Positions 8,480-18,247 of a stretch of 64,000 bases of DNA are shown in pieces (within the stretch, counting starts at the first letter, position 1; every line of letters starts with the position of its first letter). Both the position numbers and the translations under genes were made by a program. The DNA is from CAWDDA01 sp963813345 (lineage in GTDB: Bacteria; Acidobacteriota; Blastocatellia; RBC074). The notes under the pieces were generated by a model, which saw only the letters and a program-made list of their open reading frames with translations, was not told the origin of the DNA and did no database searches. The stretch lies in the NCBI GenBank assembly GCA_963813345.1, contig CAWEYR010000008.1, positions 1 through 64,000 of the forward strand, written 5' to 3'.

Positions 8480-10618
8480 CTACCACGTAAGACTCTTGGC
8501 TTTGAATTCATCAAGGGTCTTAGTCGGCTTCTCAACGCCGGCGGGCAGGGGCCGTTTCGAGAATGTCTGAAAGTATAGAAGCACAGCATCCCTCCACCAC
8601 GCGGCATCGCGCTCCTGGATAGCCAGCTTCTTCGCGACTTCTGCATGGCGCTCAGCGTCAATCACACCCTGCATCGAATCCCATTCACGACGTGCGCTTC
8701 GCGTCCATTCCACACCCCTTTGATAGTGCAACGCGAGCTCATCCCACAGAATGCGGCCCGACCGCATTCGCTGGTCCCACCGCGCGTGATGAAACCAGAG
8801 CAGGAACTTCTCCGGGCACTTTGCCGGATCGTTGAATGCATCACGCACCGCCCGGTGATATTGGCTGACTGCGTTGCTGCCAGTCTTTGTGCGGTCAAAA
8901 CCGATACCCGCGTCATCTGCGCGGTGATAATAGATCGACGTCCAGTCCGTGCGTTCTCCCTTGTCCCACCACGGCGCTGGGCCGTAATGATGTCCGGGCC
9001 ACATTATGTGATGCAATCCAAGAGGCGTCATGTAGTCGACAAGAGCTTCATGCGATTCGATCATCAGTCGAGTCAACTTGTCGCTTGCCGTGCGATCGCC
9101 GGTCAAGGTCAGCGCAATCCACTCGCGCGCAATCGCTTCGGATTTGAGGTCTGGATTCCACGCGAGCCTGCCAAAGGCATACCAGTTTGACTGCGCGAAA
9201 TCATGCCCGGTCCAGTTGCGAGCAGAACCCGTGTTGGCCACGCCGGCCATGCCCGTCAATCGCTGCCCGTACAAACTGCCGTCTACCACTTTGGTGACGG
9301 TCGAGCCTGCGCCTCTGGCGTGCGTGTCCGAATCGAGAAACTCGCGCCACATTGGTGCCAGAAACACGAGATGGTTCGAGAATCCGAGATACTCCTGAGT
9401 AATCTGAAGCTCCGGCATAAGCTGCGTCTTCGGCATGGCGCCAAACAGTGGATGAAAGGGCTCGCGCGGCTGAAAGTCTATCGGCCCGTTCTTAACCTGA
9501 AGCAGAACATTGGCTGCAAACTGCCCATCAAAAGGCTGCAGATTGTCATAAGCCGCAGCGGCGCGATCGTATCCCGGCTTTGCGTCATAGACGAATGCGC
9601 GCCACATGACAATGCCCTTGTGAGGAGCCACTGCAGCTGCAAGCATGTTCGCACCTTCGACGTGACTGCGATTGTAGGTTCGTGGTCCGGGCTGTCCCTC
9701 GCTATTGGCCTTCACCAGGAAGCCGCCAAAGTCCGGGATTATGGTGTAGATTTCGTCGGCCTTCTTTTTCCACCACGCGATAACGTTCGAATCAAGCGGA
9801 TCAGCTGTCTTAAGTCCTCCAAGCTCGATCGGGGCCGAAAACCGCGCGGACAGGTAGACGCGCACGCCATATGGACGGAATGCATCCGCGATTGCTGCTG
9901 CTTTGCGAAGGTAGTCGGCATTCAAGCTTCGCGAATTCGCATTCACATTGTTCAGCACTGTTCCGTTGATACCGAGCGCCGCATTCGCGCGAGCATAATC
10001 AACAATGCGCGCATCCACTTTGCCCGGCAAAGACTCCCAATCCCAGAGTGACCGTCCTGCATATCCCCGTTCGATGGAGCCGTCGAGATTATCCCAGTGA
10101 TTCAGAACACGGATGCCTAACCGCGGTTTCTCGCTGACGTTCAACCTGTCGATCGGCTGCCCGGTCTGAAGGAGCCTGAGAAAGTAAAATGCGCCATAGA
10201 GCACACCAGTATCTGCGATCGATGCGATGACTATGGCAGGGCGGCCGCCGAGGGTAACAGTGCGAATGATGAACCCTTCCGGACCAAGTTCGCTGAGTTG
10301 TCTGTCAAGGTTCAATCCTGAGATTGCAGGAGAGCTTTTCGGCGTGCCAGCGATAAGAACCCCGTTTCGATCTACAGATTCAATTGAAGGAATTGTCGTG
10401 CGAAGTAACCCTGAGCATGCCATCGTCAGCTCCTGGCGAACTGCATTCAGGGATGCGGAGCTGCCCGGAACATGGATCGCAACGACATGGCGGACATATG
10501 AAGTAGTTTGCGCAATTGGCAGAGGATCGTAACGAAGCCACAGCCGGTATCCATCCTCGGCGTTCGCGTTGACCGCGACGAGACTTACCAGAAATGCGCA
10601 GAAGCAGAATGCTTTCAC
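8480..10618 (-). CDS. aguA: GH67 alpha-glucuronidase
   Basis: 712 residues, the usual length for GH67. It starts at a GTG (10618) followed by a signal peptide (FCFCAFLVSLVAVNANA). The family core is clear: a strained N-terminal domain, then a TIM barrel with RVLNHWDNLDGSIERGYAGR, GFLVKANSEGQPGPRTYNRS and the later HHIMWPGHHYGP. These enzymes release 4-O-methyl-glucuronic acid from the ends of aldouronic acids produced from glucuronoxylan. It is first in a minus-strand run with the acid-sugar dehydratase and the CE15 esterase, and is divergent from the DUF1080 gene at 10745. The signal peptide points to the periplasm. Confidence 0.94.
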   Translation of the reverse strand: MKAFCFCAFLVSLVAVNANAEDGYRLWLRYDPLPIAQTTSYVRHVVAIHVPGSSASLNAVRQELTMACSGLLRTTIPSIESVDRNGVLIAGTPKSSPAISGLNLDRQLSELGPEGFIIRTVTLGGRPAIVIASIADTGVLYGAFYFLRLLQTGQPIDRLNVSEKPRLGIRVLNHWDNLDGSIERGYAGRSLWDWESLPGKVDARIVDYARANAALGINGTVLNNVNANSRSLNADYLRKAAAIADAFRPYGVRVYLSARFSAPIELGGLKTADPLDSNVIAWWKKKADEIYTIIPDFGGFLVKANSEGQPGPRTYNRSHVEGANMLAAAVAPHKGIVMWRAFVYDAKPGYDRAAAAYDNLQPFDGQFAANVLLQVKNGPIDFQPREPFHPLFGAMPKTQLMPELQITQEYLGFSNHLVFLAPMWREFLDSDTHARGAGSTVTKVVDGSLYGQRLTGMAGVANTGSARNWTGHDFAQSNWYAFGRLAWNPDLKSEAIAREWIALTLTGDRTASDKLTRLMIESHEALVDYMTPLGLHHIMWPGHHYGPAPWWDKGERTDWTSIYYHRADDAGIGFDRTKTGSNAVSQYHRAVRDAFNDPAKCPEKFLLWFHHARWDQRMRSGRILWDELALHYQRGVEWTRSARREWDSMQGVIDAERHAEVAKKLAIQERDAAWWRDAVLLYFQTFSKRPLPAGVEKPTKTLDEFKAKSLTW

Positions 10619-10654
10619 GCTGGCAAGAATAGTTTGAGAGGCGAACTATCTCAA

Positions 10655-10685
10655 GGTACGTTGTACCGCCTTCAGGCGGAATCTT
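10655..10685. repeat. GGTACGTTGTACC / GCCTTCAGGC hairpin unit (single copy)
   Basis: Two adjoining short palindromes, GGTACGTTGTACC and CCGCCTTCAGGCGG, followed by AAT. It lies in the divergent promoter region between alpha-glucuronidase and DUF1080 genes. Here only one half of the longer element seen at 15.5, 49.2 and 50.3 kb is present. Confidence 0.75.
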
Positions 10686-10744
10686 GGATCCCAAAGTTTT
10701 CGAGAGGCGTTTAGTCAGAAATTAAGCTAAGGAGACCGCGCCTT

Positions 10745-11383
10745 ATGAAGAGATTCATCTGGCTGATCGTGCTGACAGCCGCTGCCCTTTCATTGATTGG
10801 AATTGCCCAAACCAGACCGATCCGGCTCTTCGATGGGAAGAACTTCAAAGGGTGGGAAGGCGACCTGAGCATCTTCAGGATCGAGGACGGCGCGATTGTC
10901 GGCGGCTCGCTGAAAGCGGCGCTGCCGCACAACCAGTTTCTTTGTACGACGAAGGAATACTCCGACTTCGTGTTGCGCGTGAAATTCAAACTTCTCGGCG
11001 ATCAGGAGCGGGCGAATGCGGGTATCCAGTTTCGCTCGCGGCGCATACCGAACAATCACGAGGTTATTGGTTATCAAGCCGACGCTGGACAGCGTTACTG
11101 GGGCGCATTGTACGACGAATCGCGCCGCAAGAGAGTCCTGGCCGGTCCTACGCCGGAAGATGCGCTCCGGATCATCAGGCGGGACGACTGGAATGAATAT
11201 GTCATCCGCGCCCAGGGCAAGCAGGTCAGGCTGGAGCTGAACGGCCATCAAACGGTCAACTATACCGAGCCTGACGAAACCATTGAACAGAACGGCTGCA
11301 TCTGTTTGCAAGTCCATGGCGGCCCGGCCAGCGAGGCCTGGTACAAGGACATCACGATTGAGCCACTGACTGCAAAGAAGTGA
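10745..11383 (+). CDS. DUF1080 / 3-keto-disaccharide hydrolase-family protein
   Basis: 212 residues after an AAGGAGA site. It has a short signal peptide (residues 1-22) and the PF06439 lectin-like fold: IRLFDGKNFKGWEGD, DFVLRVKFKLLG..NAGIQFRSRR and the closing GCICLQVHGGPASEAWYKDI. It differs clearly from the homologue at 4777, so this is not a recent duplication. No oxidoreductase gene is adjacent. A role in exported glycoside hydrolysis follows from the family only. Confidence 0.88.
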   Translation: MKRFIWLIVLTAAALSLIGIAQTRPIRLFDGKNFKGWEGDLSIFRIEDGAIVGGSLKAALPHNQFLCTTKEYSDFVLRVKFKLLGDQERANAGIQFRSRRIPNNHEVIGYQADAGQRYWGALYDESRRKRVLAGPTPEDALRIIRRDDWNEYVIRAQGKQVRLELNGHQTVNYTEPDETIEQNGCICLQVHGGPASEAWYKDITIEPLTAKK

Positions 11384-11499
11384 GCCGGCGCTGGCGGCGT
11401 TTCATCAGCACGCCCAACTCGATGGACACAACCGCCGCGCCCAGCGTGACCAGGCGATCCAGCGTCTCCTGCGGCAAAGCCACCAGCAGCAGGATCAAT

Positions 11500-11660
11500 T
11501 CATCTGTCGGTGGCAAAGAGCATGCGCCCCGCGCCCAATTGCTTCACGGCGAATTCGAACATTCCTTCGTCGGTGACGCTGCCGCTGGTGTCAACGTAAG
11601 CGCTCGGCGCTTCGCGCAATTTCTTGCACATGTACTTCCAATCGCCGCCGCCGAATCCTG
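11500..11660 (-). pseudogene. Fragment of an amidohydrolase (metal-dependent hydrolase) gene
   Basis: A minus-strand open frame running 11883-11500 holds, in its last third only, a recognisable amidohydrolase-2 segment: GGGDWKYMCKKL, SAYVDTSGSVTDEGMFEF and AVKQLGAGRMLFATD. The TD is the late metal-ligand position of the family. The expected barrel upstream is absent; the rest of the frame resembles no domain. Downstream, a shifted frame gives LPQETLDRLVTLGAA, which loosely recalls the family C-terminus before stopping. This is best read as the 3' remnant of a deleted gene. Confidence 0.6.
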
Positions 11661-12109
11661 GCTCCCAAGGTTCTCGAATCCACGATTCCGCTGAAACCCA
11701 GCTAGGCTCTCTAAGCTCTCTAAAGTGCTCTTTTGAGACAACCGGCCGGAAAAGCGCCACGGTTGGCGCGGTTATCCAGATGGTTGCCGACTGTTTCGCC
11801 ACAAAACTGTGATTGGCAACGCTAGTAAATCCTTCCCAAAACTCACGCGGGAATTCAGTCAGGCCCTCTACGTTAGAGTTCAAGTTTCAGCTTGTGGATT
11901 CCGCAGATGACACAAAAAGTGTCACCACGCCTTTGTTTCTGCATCAAGGTTTTGTAAGTTCTGGCTGCCAGATCCCTCAATCAATAGGGCCTACGTTGCT
12001 CTGAGGCTTAAAACCATTGGCAACAACGCACCGTTAGGCTCGATAATTGCTTCAACAACTCGGTACAACTGTAAAAGACAGTCGATGTCCAGGGGACGGA
12101 GGTAATTGT

Positions 12110-15100
12110 ATGCGTAGCTTGGTTCGAGGTCTTTTTCGCAGCCTTCTTCTGGGTCTGTTCCTAATGCTGTTCTTCACGACAGCTGAGGCCCAATTCAAAG
12201 CAAGCATTCAGGGAACGGTTCTTGACGCGTCGGGCGCGATCATTCCCAATGCCGCGATCACCGTAACAAATATTGAAACCGGCCACGAGCTGCTGGTCAT
12301 CGGCAGTGAGTCCGGCTTCTATCGCGTTTCTGCGCTCAGCCCCGGCAAGTACAATATCAGTGTCGAGCGACAGGGCTTCAAGAAGAAGATCATCAAGGAA
12401 GTTGTGGTCAATGCCGAAGAGGAACGTGGTGTCAATATCGTGCTCGAGCCTGGTGAACTCTCGGATGCAGTCACGATCACCGGTGAATCGATCTCTCAAT
12501 TACAGACGGAGAATGCCAACGTTGACCGCAACATCACCACGCTGGAAGTGCTCCGCCTTCCACAATTCGGGCGCGATCCCTACGAGCTTGTCCGGCTGAC
12601 GCCCGGAGTCTTCGGTCAGGGGGCCAGGAGCGGTAGCGGTGGCGCGGTAAACCTTCCCAACACCACCGGACCCGGCGGGTCAAGCACGTCAGTTTTTCAG
12701 GTTGAGAACCAGGTTCCGGTGAGCGCAAACGGACAGCGTGTCTCGAACAACAACTTCCAGCTGGATGGAGTCAGTGTCAACAGCCTGGGGTGGGGCGGCG
12801 CTGCGGTTGTCACGCCGAATCAGGAATCGGTAAAGGAAGTAAAAGTCCTCTCGAGCAGTTATTCCGCTGAGGACGGCCGCAACAGTGGCGCGCAGATAAA
12901 GGTGATCTCGCAGAATGGAACCAATACTTTTCATGGGAGCGGATTTTTCAAGTACAGCGAGCCAGGTTTGAACGCATTCAACAAGTACGGAGGGACGACC
13001 GGCACCGTCAACATCAATGCGCCTCCCGTGCGTGTTGAGCGACGGTTCCGTCAGTTTGGCGGAAGCATCGGCGGTCCGATCTATCTGCCGCGTTTCGGTG
13101 AAGGTGGTCCGGCATATTGGAGCGGCAAGAATCGTCTCTTCTTTTTCTTCTCATACGAAGGTTTGCGCGAGAAGACGAACAACACGTTTAACACCTATGT
13201 CGAAACTCCGCAGTATCGGGCATCGGTTCTCCAGCTTCGAGCGAACAGCGTTACGGGCGGCGTGATAAGTGCTTCAGGCGTCGAACCGCGCATCTCTCAG
13301 CTGCTGCCGGTTGACTGTGGAATCTATGGAAACAACGCCGCTCGCTGCCGTGTCGTTCCGGGCGGACTCGATATAGGTTCGATAACAGGAGCAACGGGAC
13401 AGTATGTTCCTGGCGAGACCGGGGGCGGGTTTGACGGCATCCCTGATCTGCAATTCGCTCAATTCTTCAATCCGATTCAGACGCGCGGAGACCAGTTCAA
13501 TACTCGTGTTGACTTCAATCACGGAAACAACATGTTTGCCGTGAGCACGTACTTCACGAAAAGGAACGATGAAGCGAGCGACCGCGGTGCTCAGTCAAGA
13601 TCGATGGCGGACACTACTTTCAAGCCGCAGAACGCGGCTGTGACATTCACTTTCAACCGAACGATCTCGGCGACAATCCTCAACGAAGCGAGGGTGAATT
13701 TCACACGTTTCGCGTTCAACCAGGTCGAGACATCTCCTGATGTGAATTACGGCATTCCGCGCGTCGAAGTTGAAGGGCTGCCTTTCTGATCGCATTCGGT
13801 TTGGCGCGCCGCGAAGCGAGACCAATCCCGGAATCTTCGCGCAGAACACCTACGCATTCCGTGACACGCTGACCTGGGTTCGTGGATCGCAGACGTGGAA
13901 GTTCGGCGCAGAGATGACTCGCGAGCAGAATAACAACAACCTGGTTGGTGGGGCGCGCCCGGTCTATTCGTTTGTCGGACTTTTCAACCTCGCCAACGAC
14001 ACGCCGATCTTCGAAGGGATCAACACCGATCCGAATAATGGCTTGCCGGCAAACGCTCAGCGTTACCTGCGGACCCAGTCGTACGGGTTCTTCGGGCAGA
14101 CCGACTGGAAGGTGCGGCCGAACTTGATGCTCAATCTTGGACTGCGCTATGAGTACTTCACGCCGCTGCGCGAGAAGGAAGGGCGCCTGAGTAATCTGGT
14201 CTTCGGTTCAAACGGGCTTTTGAACAGCAAAGTGGTTGTAGTTGATGAGCTCTTTAAGCCGGATCGAAACAACTTCGCGCCCAAGCTTGGTTTCGCGTAT
14301 TCGCCAGGCATGTTCGGTGACAAGCTCGTAGCAAGAGGCGGTTTCGGCGTCGCGTTCAATCGCGTTCCCAACGTGCTCTTCGACAATGCGCGTGGCAATC
14401 CGCCATTCTTTGCGCGCAACAACCTGTGCTGCGGCAACGCCGGGAGTCCTTTTGCTGGCGGAACAATTCTCTATACGCTTGGAACGGGGTTGCTCGGCTA
14501 CCCTGTCAATCCAGCTCTTGCACGAGGAATCGATCCCATAACTGGAGGAGTCCGGGGCGTCTCGGTTGAGATCTACGGCACGCCGGAAGAAGAGCCTAAC
14601 TCCTACGTCTATCTCTACTCGCTCGATCTGCAGTACGAGCTTCCGTGGAGTCTTCAGGCAACGCTTGGATATCAGGGAAGTGCGGGACACAAGCTGATCA
14701 GGATCGTAAATCAGAACTACATCTACCCGAACAATCCGTCCTTCCAACCGGTCTTCTTTCTTCAACCGGATGTAAATTCCAACTACAACGCGATGAATGC
14801 GAGGCTCACGCGCCGTTTTTCGAACGGTGTTCAGTTCGATACGATCTACAGATGGGCCAAGAGCATCGACACTCTCTCCTACGAAGGACCGGGATTCGTA
14901 ACGAATCAGACGTTTCCGCAGGACCTGAGTACAGAGCGCGGGCCTTCGGACTACGACACTCGGCACTACCTTACCTTCTCCGGTCTTTGGGATCTGCCGA
15001 TTTTCAGGAACCGAAGCGACCTTGTGGGCACGATCCTCGGTGGGTGGCAAATCAACGGAATCGTGACATGGAATACAGGATTTCCGTTTACGCCGGTTAC

Positions 15101-15529
15101 CGCTCGGCCGTCACTGGTCACTCCAGGGGGACGCACGCTGTCTCCGATACGTCCAATTCAGTATTTCGGAGGGGCACTCGAAGACACGTCTGATGAAGCC
15201 TTCATCAGACCCGGAGGGAACTTTCCCGGTGGCGGAGAGCGCTACTTTGTAATCACTGGAACTGCTCAGAGACCTGGTATCGGACGTAACTCTTTCCGCG
15301 GTCCTCAATACTCGTCAATTGATTTGAGTCTTGTTAAGCAGTTCAAGTTCGCGGAAACATCGGCGCTTGACATTCGCGCCAATTTTTTCAATGCGTTCAA
15401 CATGCTCAATGTCGCGCATATTCCGTTTGGAAGCGCCGGACGCGCGTTATAGAGGACCCGAATTTCGGACGCTCGCCGAACGGGCTCGCAGGGCGCGTCA
15501 TTGAATTCCAAGCGAGGATATTCTTTTAG
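12110..15529 (+). CDS. Oar-like TonB-dependent outer-membrane receptor (frameshifted)
   Basis: Starts at the ATG after GACGGAGG, with a signal peptide (RSLLLGLFLMLFFTTAEA), a carboxypeptidase-regulatory-like domain (GTVLDASGAIIPNAAITV), plug (NFQLDGVSVNSLGWGG, GRNSGAQIKVISQNGTNTFH) and beta-barrel. The first frame ends at 13789, the barrel continues in another frame to 15452, and the last strand (NFGRSPNGLAGRVIEFQARI) lies in a third frame ending at 15529. Two one-base shifts near 13785 and 15440 explain this. It is a paralogue of the receptor at 210. A glucoamylase-like gene follows. No SusD is present. Confidence 0.88.
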
Positions 15530-15604
15530 TATGTTGTACCGGCTTTAGCCGGAAGGCGACGCGAAGCGTCGCTGTTCCGGCTTAAAGCCGGTACAACGTA
15601 CCTA
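15530..15604. repeat. Double GTTGTACCGG..CCGGTACAAC inverted repeat
   Basis: TATGTTGTACCGGCTTTAGC and the mirrored GCTTAAAGCCGGTACAACGT enclose a smaller perfect hairpin GGCGACGCGAAGCGTCGC. It begins at the stop codon of the TonB receptor and could serve as its terminator. Confidence 0.8.
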
Positions 15605-15621
15605 AGATCACGCCTGGCGTA

Positions 15622-16916
15622 ATGCGCAAGCTCCTGACATTCATTCTTCTGGCAGTAGCCATCGTTGCCGGTTCGACTCCCGCCTCCTCCGCGCAGCAGA
15701 AACTCGCTCGCGAAGACGACGCGTTTCTGGAAGACCTTTCGCGCCGCTCGTTTCAATTCTTCTGGGAACAGGCGAATGCGAGTACCGGACTTGTGCTTGA
15801 CCGGGCTCGGACTGATGGTTCTCCTCACGTAGAAAATCGCAGACATTTCGCGAGCATCGCCTCAACAGGATTTGGGCTGACCGCCCTGTGCATCGCGGCG
15901 GAGCGTAAGTGGATTGATCCAGTCGAAGCCCGCAACCGCGTACTCACGACCTTGCGCTTCTTTGCCGAAAAGTCGCCTTCAGAACACGGATGGTTCTATC
16001 ACTTTGTTGACGCACGAACGGGCGAAAGGTGGCGAGAGAGCGAGCTTTCGTCGATCGATACGACTTTGTTACTCGCGGGGATACTTACGGCCAGGCAGTA
16101 TTTTAGAGATGATCGCGAGATCACAAGACTCGCCACTCAGATCTACGAACGCGTGGATTTCAAATGGATGCTCAATGGCCATCCAACGCTCCTTTCTCAC
16201 GGATGGCGGCCCGAAAGCGGGTTCATCAAGCATCGTTGGGACCATTACAGCGAACACACGATGCTCTATCTGCTGGCCATCGGCTCGCCAACTCATGCCA
16301 TTTCACCTGAATCCTGGAATGCCTGGAGAAGGGACTGGATTGAATACGCGGGTTTACGGTATTTGAGCGGCGCGCCGCCCCTCTTCATCCATCAATTTTC
16401 ACACGCCTGGATTGACTATCGCGGAAGGCGTGAAAAGAACGCGCCGCAGGTCGACTACTTCGAAAATTCCGTAAAGGCGACACAGGCACATCGACAGTTC
16501 TGTATCGATCTCCGTAAGGAGTTTCCTGGTTACTCTGAGAAATCTGGGGAATCACCGCCTCGGACAGCGCCAGGGGATATCTTGCGTGGGGCGGACCTCC
16601 ACGTACTGACCGGATTGATGGGACAGTCGTTCCGTGCGCGGCGGCAGGATCGCTCATGTTCACTCCTGACATTGCTATCAGAGCGTTGCGAGCAATGAAA
16701 ACGCAATTCGGAGAACGTATTTATGGCCGTTATGGCTTCGCAGATGCGTTCAATCCGAACACAGGCTGGGTAAACCCTGACGTTATCGGAATCGATGTCG
16801 GAATCACGTTATTGAGCGCAGAGAATCTTCGAACCGGGAACGTATGGCGGTGGTTTATGAAAAACCCGGAGCCGGTCCGCGCACTCAAGCTCGCTGGGCT
16901 GGAAGCTGTGAAGTAA
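15622..16916 (+). CDS. Glucoamylase-like (PF10091) secreted protein (one frameshift)
   Basis: A signal peptide (residues 1-24) precedes an (alpha/alpha)6-barrel-type protein of the glucoamylase-like family: LEDLSRRSFQFFWEQAN, ASTGFGLTALCIAAE, GWFYHFVDARTGERW, SSIDTTLLLAGIL and HQFSHAWIDYRGR. The first frame is lost near 16540. In the next frame WGITASDSARGYLAWGGPP, DGTVVPCAAAGSLMFTPD and GFADAFNPNTGWVNPD continue the conserved core to 16916. Members probably act on beta-linked or cyclic glucans; none of the evidence here fixes the linkage. The gene follows a TonB receptor, consistent with uptake and breakdown of a glucan. Confidence 0.85.
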
Positions 16917-16917
16917 G

Positions 16918-17007
16918 TTTGGAGTGCGGCGGCTTGGCGCCGCTTTTCGTCCGTCATGAATCGTCCTGCAAGAGACTAAAGCGGCGCCAAGCCGCCGCAC
17001 TCCAAAT
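16918..17007. repeat. TTTGGAGTGCGGCGGCTTGG inverted repeat
   Basis: Arms of about 30 bases (GTGCGGCGGCTTGGCGCCGC and its mirror) around a loop containing CGTCATGAATCGTCC. It lies between convergent genes directly after two stop codons and so may act as a bidirectional terminator. A close relative lies at 51940-52030. Confidence 0.85.
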
Positions 17008-17009
17008 GA

Positions 17010-17771
17010 CTACGCTTTCGTCGTCTTAAGGTTCTTCACGAAATACTGAAGCGCGGTGCGGGTTTTTGTTTCCTGTGCTCCTTTTGGATCGATTCCGAGC
17101 TCTCGAAGGTGTGCTTCAAACGCTTTGCTGGCCTCAGCCGCCTGATCAGGAGCAACCTTGATCGACACCTCAAAGAGGTCGTCCCCGTTGGGGAGCCTCC
17201 ACTCTTCTGCGGTCAGCTCGTAGGGGAATCCTTTGTGTTTCACCTCCCATCGCAGCACTCGAATAGGACCAAGTGGTTTGAGCTTCTCGAAATCGACAAA
17301 TCCATCGTGGAACTCTGCCATGAATCGCACCTGATCCCGATCGAACAGCTTGTAGACAGGTCGTTTGCCTTTCGCGACTTCATCGATCTCGTCACGTTTT
17401 TGCCTGACAGTCAATGATGCGGACCTGACAATCTTCTTGCCCATCCAATCCGCTTCCACTTTGAACCCTTCGAGATTTCTCCATTCCTCCGAAACTTTTG
17501 CGGGGTCGATCGGTCGGACTTTGACTGTTGAATCGTCGTCGTCACCTTTCACCAATCGTGCGCGAAGTACTGTGCCGGCGTTGAAAAACTTCAGTTTGGG
17601 AGTGTCGTAAAAATAGATTATCCGAACTTCCGCCGAATCCTCGTTCAACTCCATAGCGCGGACTGCCTTGAGCTCCTCGTCGGGCTTGACCGTTACTTTG
17701 ATCTCGACCGCAGCTACGCTGGAATCGCCGTGCCTGGCTGTCTCGGTTGGTGGTGTTTTGGGAATCGCCAT
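17010..17771 (-). CDS. CYTH-like (triphosphate tunnel fold) protein of unknown function
   Basis: 253 residues. The segment IIYFYDTPKLKFFNAGTVLR, then ARLVKGDDDDSTVKVRP and later RVLRWEVKHKGFPYELTAEE, resembles CYTH domains, where a YFDTP strand precedes an LRxR motif. The usual N-terminal ExExK signature is weak: the matching strand reads AAVEIKVTVKPD. Catalysis on triphosphates is therefore uncertain. The gene stands alone on its strand, separated from the glucoamylase-like gene by a hairpin. Fold assignment is moderate and the function is unknown. Confidence 0.6.
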   Translation of the reverse strand: MAIPKTPPTETARHGDSSVAAVEIKVTVKPDEELKAVRAMELNEDSAEVRIIYFYDTPKLKFFNAGTVLRARLVKGDDDDSTVKVRPIDPAKVSEEWRNLEGFKVEADWMGKKIVRSASLTVRQKRDEIDEVAKGKRPVYKLFDRDQVRFMAEFHDGFVDFEKLKPLGPIRVLRWEVKHKGFPYELTAEEWRLPNGDDLFEVSIKVAPDQAAEASKAFEAHLRELGIDPKGAQETKTRTALQYFVKNLKTTKA

Positions 17772-17887
17772 CTCTCGTCCTCCCGGTCATCAGATTGATG
17801 TCCCATCGATGTCCTTTTCTGGATTGTCTGTTCGTCTAGAGCATGATGGATGATGCGTATAGCCAATCAAGAATAAAGGAGAAACCT

Positions 17888-18247
17888 ATGTCACAGTTCA
17901 TGCTTTTGTTGCACGAGAATCCTGCAAGCTTCGCGTCCGTTTCTGCTGAAGAGATTCAAGCAGTGATTGCAGACTATAACGCGTGGCGCGCAAAACTCGA
18001 AGCCGCAGGACGTATTCGCGGGGGGAACAAACTCAAGGACGAAGGAGGCCGGCATCTGTCGTTGAACAATGGTAAGCTCCGCGTCGTTGACGGTCCATTC
18101 GCCGAAGCGAAGGAAGTCATGGGCGGTTACTTTATCGTCGAGGCCTCCACCTATGATGATGCTATCAAAGTCTCTGAAGAATGTCCGCATCTAAAGTATG
18201 GCGGCCGGATCGAGTTGAGAGAGATCGATTTGCTCGGAGAAGGATGA
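17888..18247 (+). CDS. YCII-related (DGPF) domain protein, partner of ECF sigma factor
   Basis: The start is the ATG after AAAGGAGAAACCT; an in-frame ATG upstream at 17843 lacks a good ribosome site. The 119-residue protein carries the DGPF signature (RVVDGPFAEAKEVMGGYFIV) and the ending GRIELREID typical of the family. Its stop overlaps the start of the sigma factor by 4 bases (ATGA). YCII/DGPF proteins are the conserved neighbours of ECF42 sigma factors, whose activity is thought to be tuned through them or through the sigma C-terminal domain. Confidence 0.9.
   Translation: MSQFMLLLHENPASFASVSAEEIQAVIADYNAWRAKLEAAGRIRGGNKLKDEGGRHLSLNNGKLRVVDGPFAEAKEVMGGYFIVEASTYDDAIKVSEECPHLKYGGRIELREIDLLGEG

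Noticed and set aside
9203..10051. 282-codon plus-strand frame inside the alpha-glucuronidase gene
   Set aside because: Antisense of a complete GH67 protein; composition is Arg/Cys/His-rich as expected of a shadow.
14208..15050. 280-codon minus-strand frame within the second TonB receptor
   Set aside because: Shadow of the receptor barrel; no recognisable domain.
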